A stretch of DNA of 64,000 nucleotides from an uncultured Phocaeicola sp. (lineage in GTDB: Bacteria; Bacteroidota; Bacteroidia; Bacteroidales; Bacteroidaceae): the NCBI GenBank assembly GCA_947581855.1, contig CANPVZ010000017.1, forward strand, positions 1-64,000, in the 5' to 3' direction. The notes below the pieces were generated by a model. It had not been told where the DNA came from. It saw only the letters and a list, made by a program, of their open reading frames with translations, and ran no database searches. Below are positions 60,734 through 64,000 of the stretch, piece after piece (the first letter of the stretch is position 1; each line of letters begins with the position of its first letter). Made by a program: the position numbers and the translations under genes.

Positions 60734-63190
60734 ATGAGAAACCGAATCTTTACTTTTATGCTTTCTCTTCTTGCCGTTTCGGCTGCGTGGGCTCAAAGCC
60801 GGGAACTCTTGTTGTTGGGAAATTGGAAATTCCACAAAGGTGCTGTCGTCGGTGCCGAGGCTGCCGATTTCAACGATTCCAAGTGGGAAGTGGTAGATAT
60901 ACCGCATGACTGGGCCATATCCGGACCTTTCGATAAGGAGATCGACAAGCAGACGGTAGCCATTGTACAAAACGGGGAAAAGATACCGAGCGAAAAGACA
61001 GGACGTTCAGGCGCTCTGCCTTGGATTGGCGAGGGCTGGTATCGTACTTTGTTTGAAGTCCCCGAGGGGTACTCGCATGCAACACTTGTTTTCGACGGAG
61101 CCATGAGCGAACCCCGTGTGTTTGTCAACGGCAGGGAAGCGGGATACTGGGCTTACGGTTATAATTGTTTTGAGATAGATATTACTCCTTATATAAATAA
61201 GGATGGCCGGAAGAATACGCTTGCCGTACATTTGAAAAACATGGCAGAAAGTTCGCGCTGGTATCCGGGAGCCGGTTTGTATCGCCCCGTACGGTTGGTA
61301 TTGGGACAGGACATCGGAATCAAGACGTGGGGGACATTTGTCCGTACTACGGATTTACGTCCGTCGGTTGCCCGTGTTACTGCTACGACCGAGCTACGCG
61401 GAGCGGAGAAACTTGCCAAAGGACGAAAGTTGTATGTGCGGCACACCGTACTCGATGCGGCAGGACGAAAAGTGGCGGAACGCAGGACGGACGTCAGTGA
61501 CTCGAAAGAAGCGCTTAGCGTGCTGGAGGTGAAACAGCCACGTATGTGGAGTCCGGAGACGCCTGTTCTTTATACCTTGCTTGCCGAAGTATGTGAAGGG
61601 GAGAAAGTATGGGATACGCAGGCTGTCCGTTTCGGTATCCGTACGGCAGAGGTTTCGGCCGAAGGATTCAAACTGAACGGTACAGTGCGGAAGATAAAGG
61701 GTGTTTGCCTGCATCATGACCTCGGTCCGCTGGGGGCGGCATTCAATAAGGCGGCGTTTGTCCGTCAGGTTAAACTGTTGAAAGGGATGGGATGCGATGC
61801 TATCCGTACCGCTCACAACATGCCTGCGCCTTGGCAGATGGATATCTGTGATTCGCTGGGAGTGATGGTGATGGCGGAATCTTTCGATATGTGGGTCTAT
61901 CCTAAATGTAAGAACGGGTATTCCCGTTTCTTCGAAGAGTGGTGGAAGCGGGATGTGACGAACCTGATACGTTGTCACCGCAATCATCCGAGTATTGTAA
62001 TGTGGAGTATCGGTAACGAGATTCCCGACCAGGGCAATGCCACGGGACTTTATTATACCCGTTGTATGCAGGAACTTTGTCATAGCTTGGATCCTACCCG
62101 TACCGTGACTCAGGGATTCGACCGGGTGGATGCCGCTATCCGAAGCGGAGTGATGCAGGCAATGGATGTGCCGGGATTGAATTATCGGTTGAATAAATAT
62201 AAGAAAGCATACGAAAACTCGCCGCATGGGTTCATTCTCGGTAGCGAAACCACTTCTACCGTGAGCAGCAGGGGCGTTTACAAACTGCCTGTGGCGGAAC
62301 GTAAGAGTTACGCTTACGACGACGGACAATGTTCGGGCTACGACATGGAGAGTTGTTCGTGGAGTAATCTGCCGGATGACGACTTTGCCATGCAGCAGGA
62401 TATGCCTTGGGTGATAGGAGAGTTTGTGTGGACAGGATTCGACTATCTGGGCGAACCTTCGCCGTATGATAATTATTGGCCGTCCCGTTCTTCCTATTTC
62501 GGAATCTTCGATTTGGCCGGATTGCCCAAAGACCGTTATTACCTTTACCGCAGTGTGTGGAATCCATCGGTGGAGACTCTTCATCTGCTGCCTCACTGGA
62601 CTTGGCCCGGACATGAAGGCGATACGATTCCCGTATATTGCTATACGAACCATCCCTCCGCCGAGCTTTTTGTGAACGGTAAAAGCCAGGGCCGGATATA
62701 TAAAGATAAGAACAGCCGCCTCGACCGGTTCCGTCTCCGTTGGATGAATGTGGTGTACGAACCGGGCGAACTGAAAGTGGTGGCGTATGATTCGCAGGAC
62801 AAAGTAGCGGGAGAGAAAACAGTCCGTACGGCAGGTCGTCCGCATCATCTGGAGTTGCAGGTCGACCGTAGTACACTCATTAAAACAGCGGCGGATAAAC
62901 AGACGACTCCCGATTTGGCTTTTGTTACCGTACGAGTGGTGGATAAGGACGGGAATCTTTGTCCTGATGCCGATCCGCGACTCCTGTTCACAGTAGAAGG
63001 CGCTGCCATATTCCGTGCCTGTTGTAATGGAGACGCCACTTCGCTTGAAGTTTTTACCTGTCCCGCGATGAGAGCGTTTCATGGCGAGCTGGTTGTGGTG
63101 GTGGAAGCCGGAACGGAAGCGGGAACAGCTACTCTCAAGGTGGCTTCCCGGGGGTTGAAAGGAGCCGAGACTATTTTAAAAGTGAAATAA
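60734..63190 (+). CDS. GH2 beta-galactosidase-like enzyme
   Basis: About 818 residues from the ATG at 60734 (MRNRIFTFMLSLLAVSAAWA, signal peptide). A TTG five codons earlier opens the same frame but is less likely. The domain order is jelly-roll (about 25-195), immunoglobulin-like (about 195-305) and TIM barrel (about 305-600), with C-terminal beta domains. The acid/base is about Glu429 (IGNEIPDQ) and the nucleophile about Glu505 (LGSETTS). It is shorter and of a different subgroup from the GH2 at 39485, nearer the Bacteroides beta-galactosidases with DUF4982-like tails. It probably belongs with the locus that starts at 63710. Confidence 0.9.
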   Translation: MRNRIFTFMLSLLAVSAAWAQSRELLLLGNWKFHKGAVVGAEAADFNDSKWEVVDIPHDWAISGPFDKEIDKQTVAIVQNGEKIPSEKTGRSGALPWIGEGWYRTLFEVPEGYSHATLVFDGAMSEPRVFVNGREAGYWAYGYNCFEIDITPYINKDGRKNTLAVHLKNMAESSRWYPGAGLYRPVRLVLGQDIGIKTWGTFVRTTDLRPSVARVTATTELRGAEKLAKGRKLYVRHTVLDAAGRKVAERRTDVSDSKEALSVLEVKQPRMWSPETPVLYTLLAEVCEGEKVWDTQAVRFGIRTAEVSAEGFKLNGTVRKIKGVCLHHDLGPLGAAFNKAAFVRQVKLLKGMGCDAIRTAHNMPAPWQMDICDSLGVMVMAESFDMWVYPKCKNGYSRFFEEWWKRDVTNLIRCHRNHPSIVMWSIGNEIPDQGNATGLYYTRCMQELCHSLDPTRTVTQGFDRVDAAIRSGVMQAMDVPGLNYRLNKYKKAYENSPHGFILGSETTSTVSSRGVYKLPVAERKSYAYDDGQCSGYDMESCSWSNLPDDDFAMQQDMPWVIGEFVWTGFDYLGEPSPYDNYWPSRSSYFGIFDLAGLPKDRYYLYRSVWNPSVETLHLLPHWTWPGHEGDTIPVYCYTNHPSAELFVNGKSQGRIYKDKNSRLDRFRLRWMNVVYEPGELKVVAYDSQDKVAGEKTVRTAGRPHHLELQVDRSTLIKTAADKQTTPDLAFVTVRVVDKDGNLCPDADPRLLFTVEGAAIFRACCNGDATSLEVFTCPAMRAFHGELVVVVEAGTEAGTATLKVASRGLKGAETILKVK

Positions 63191-63277
63191 AAAGAATTTA
63201 ATAGATACAATAAGCAAGCCGGGAAAGTAGGAAGAGTGGCGGACAGCCGCATGTTAAGATAGTTTCCCTGATATTTG

Positions 63278-63332
63278 CCGCCTGTTGACTGGTTACGTTT
63301 TATGCGGAACCGGAAGACAGGCGGTCTTTTTT
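63278..63332 (+). terminator. Terminator after the second GH2 gene
   Basis: CCGCCTGT (63278-63285) pairs with ACAGGCGG (63317-63324), with inner GGTT/AACC pairing, followed by seven T. Confidence 0.75.
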
Positions 63333-63426
63333 TGTTCCTTTTCTGCTGCTGCCGAAGTATGGAGTCTATAAGATTAGGGTTGAAAGGGGGCGTAACGGAT
63401 AGAATGAAGGCATTATACGGGAGCAA

Positions 63427-63478
63427 AGATGGAAAAGCAGTTGAAGAAAGATGGAAAAATTGACCGATAGATGGAAAT
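63427..63478 (+). promoter_or_regulatory. Three AGATGGAAA direct repeats
   Basis: AGATGGAAA starts at 63427, 63449 and 63469 (22 and 20 bp apart), upstream of the fasciclin lipoprotein gene. The core GGAAA is the reverse complement of the TTTCC in the repeats before the GH2 gene. No other gene is seen in 63333-63709. Confidence 0.4.
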
Positions 63479-63709
63479 TTGTTCGTTCTGAGCCTGTCTG
63501 ATTAAACCATTTCCCGTGCTTTTAGTCGAATTTTACTTTTCGCTGAATTTTACAGGGTTTTGTTCAATATTCCATTGTCCTGCTATTTTAAGTTCTTTTA
63601 CTTTGTATCTCGAAAGTTGAACATATTTTAAAGGAAATGCCCTTTATGAGTATGGAAGAAACAGAACTTACAAAACTTATATAAATTAACTGTTTAATAA
63701 TAAATCTAA

Positions 63710-64000
63710 ATGACCATGAAAAACAAGTGCATGACATTTACAATCTCTTTCTGCTTGTGTCTGGCGTTAGGCTCTTTATTCTTATGCTCGTGTGAGGATA
63801 AAATGGAGGAGCATAACAAGAGGCAATCTTGGGTAGGAGGAAACGTGTGGGAGGTACTTTCGGGTGAGGAGATGAATGGAGCTTATTCCATGTTCCTCGA
63901 TGCGATTGAACTGACCGGTTATCGTGACGTTGTGGAAGGTAAAGGCGTGATGACGGTGATGGCACCGGATAACGACGCTTTCGCAAAGTACCTGCAAGAA
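63710..64000 (+). CDS. Fasciclin-domain lipoprotein, 3' end outside the window
   Basis: The first 97 codons are present. A lipoprotein signal (CLALGSLFLCSC) is followed by the start of a fasciclin (FAS1) domain: YSMFLDAIELTGYRDVVEGK then GVMTVMAPDNDAFAKYL, the classic H1-type motif of FAS1. A second ATG at 63716 is equally possible. In Bacteroides such lipoproteins often accompany SusC/SusD pairs as surface glycan-binding proteins. This suggests that the next polysaccharide locus begins here. Confidence 0.8.
   Translation, partial: MTMKNKCMTFTISFCLCLALGSLFLCSCEDKMEEHNKRQSWVGGNVWEVLSGEEMNGAYSMFLDAIELTGYRDVVEGKGVMTVMAPDNDAFAKYLQE

Noticed and set aside
61394-63082. 562-codon open frame on the minus strand
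   Set aside because: It lies fully antisense to the GH2 gene, has low-complexity His/Arg-rich composition and shows no domain. It results from codon bias.
1-64000. tRNA or rRNA genes
   Set aside because: I looked for the T-loop GTTCRANNC pattern and for rRNA-like stretches in the gaps and found none.

Overview
The window is chromosomal DNA of a gut-type Bacteroidales bacterium, most likely Bacteroides or a close relative. This rests on many promoters of the Bacteroidetes form TAnnTTTGC, proteins typical of the group (TonB with a Cys-rich leader, DUF5687, DUF5063, DUF6078, Mfa-type fimbrillins, BT4734/VirE-like protein) and dense carbohydrate-active enzyme genes. I saw no tRNA, rRNA, CRISPR array or intact transposase.

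Layout. (1) 1-433: a 22-bp tandem repeat array beside a TonB gene. (2) 434-26428: mostly core genes. These are TonB, a radical-SAM activase with an MsbA-type exporter, rubrerythrin, a TolC/HlyD/two-permease efflux set, malate dehydrogenase, SerS, ribosomal proteins L21 and L27, an NlpC/P60 lipoprotein with an ABC/DUF5687 exporter, ftsK-lolA-trxB, and an operon of DUF5063, a DEDD exonuclease and an RlmI-like methyltransferase. (3) 26857-46039: a pectin (rhamnogalacturonan-I type) degradation region with GH95, two GH28, CE12, GH78-like, a two-domain SGNH esterase, a second SGNH esterase, GH2, GH105 and GH115. It has no SusC/SusD pair and no sensor-regulator inside the window. (4) 46040-53774: a GC-richer type V pilus (Mfa/Fim) operon under a membrane-bound AraC-type regulator. 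A truncated LamG-like gene sits at its downstream edge. (5) 53838-57925: an aldo/keto reductase remnant, an AT-rich TonB-dependent receptor divergent from a LuxR-type regulator, and a DUF6078 protein. (6) 57942-60718: a BT4734/VirE-like P-loop protein preceded by an iteron-like repeat cluster and a perfect 16-bp inverted repeat. (7) 60734-64000: a second GH2 beta-galactosidase-like gene and the start of a fasciclin-domain lipoprotein, probably the edge of the next polysaccharide utilisation locus.

How the genes work together. In region 3, the lyase/hydrolase products of rhamnogalacturonan would be deacetylated by CE12 and the SGNH esterases. The backbone would be cut by GH28, GH105 and GH78, and the side chains trimmed by GH2, GH95 and GH115. 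In region 4, the AraC-type regulator probably controls the OmpA/DUF3575 protein, the Mfa2-like anchor and three fimbrillins through direct repeats found between regulator and operon.

The strongest leads are the tandem SGNH-SGNH esterase, the broken LamG gene marking a rearrangement junction, the repeat-rich upstream region of the VirE-like gene, a recurring 20-bp-spaced CCATG motif near carbohydrate genes, a 210-bp imperfect palindrome, and three compact transcription units that look like small RNAs or small peptides.
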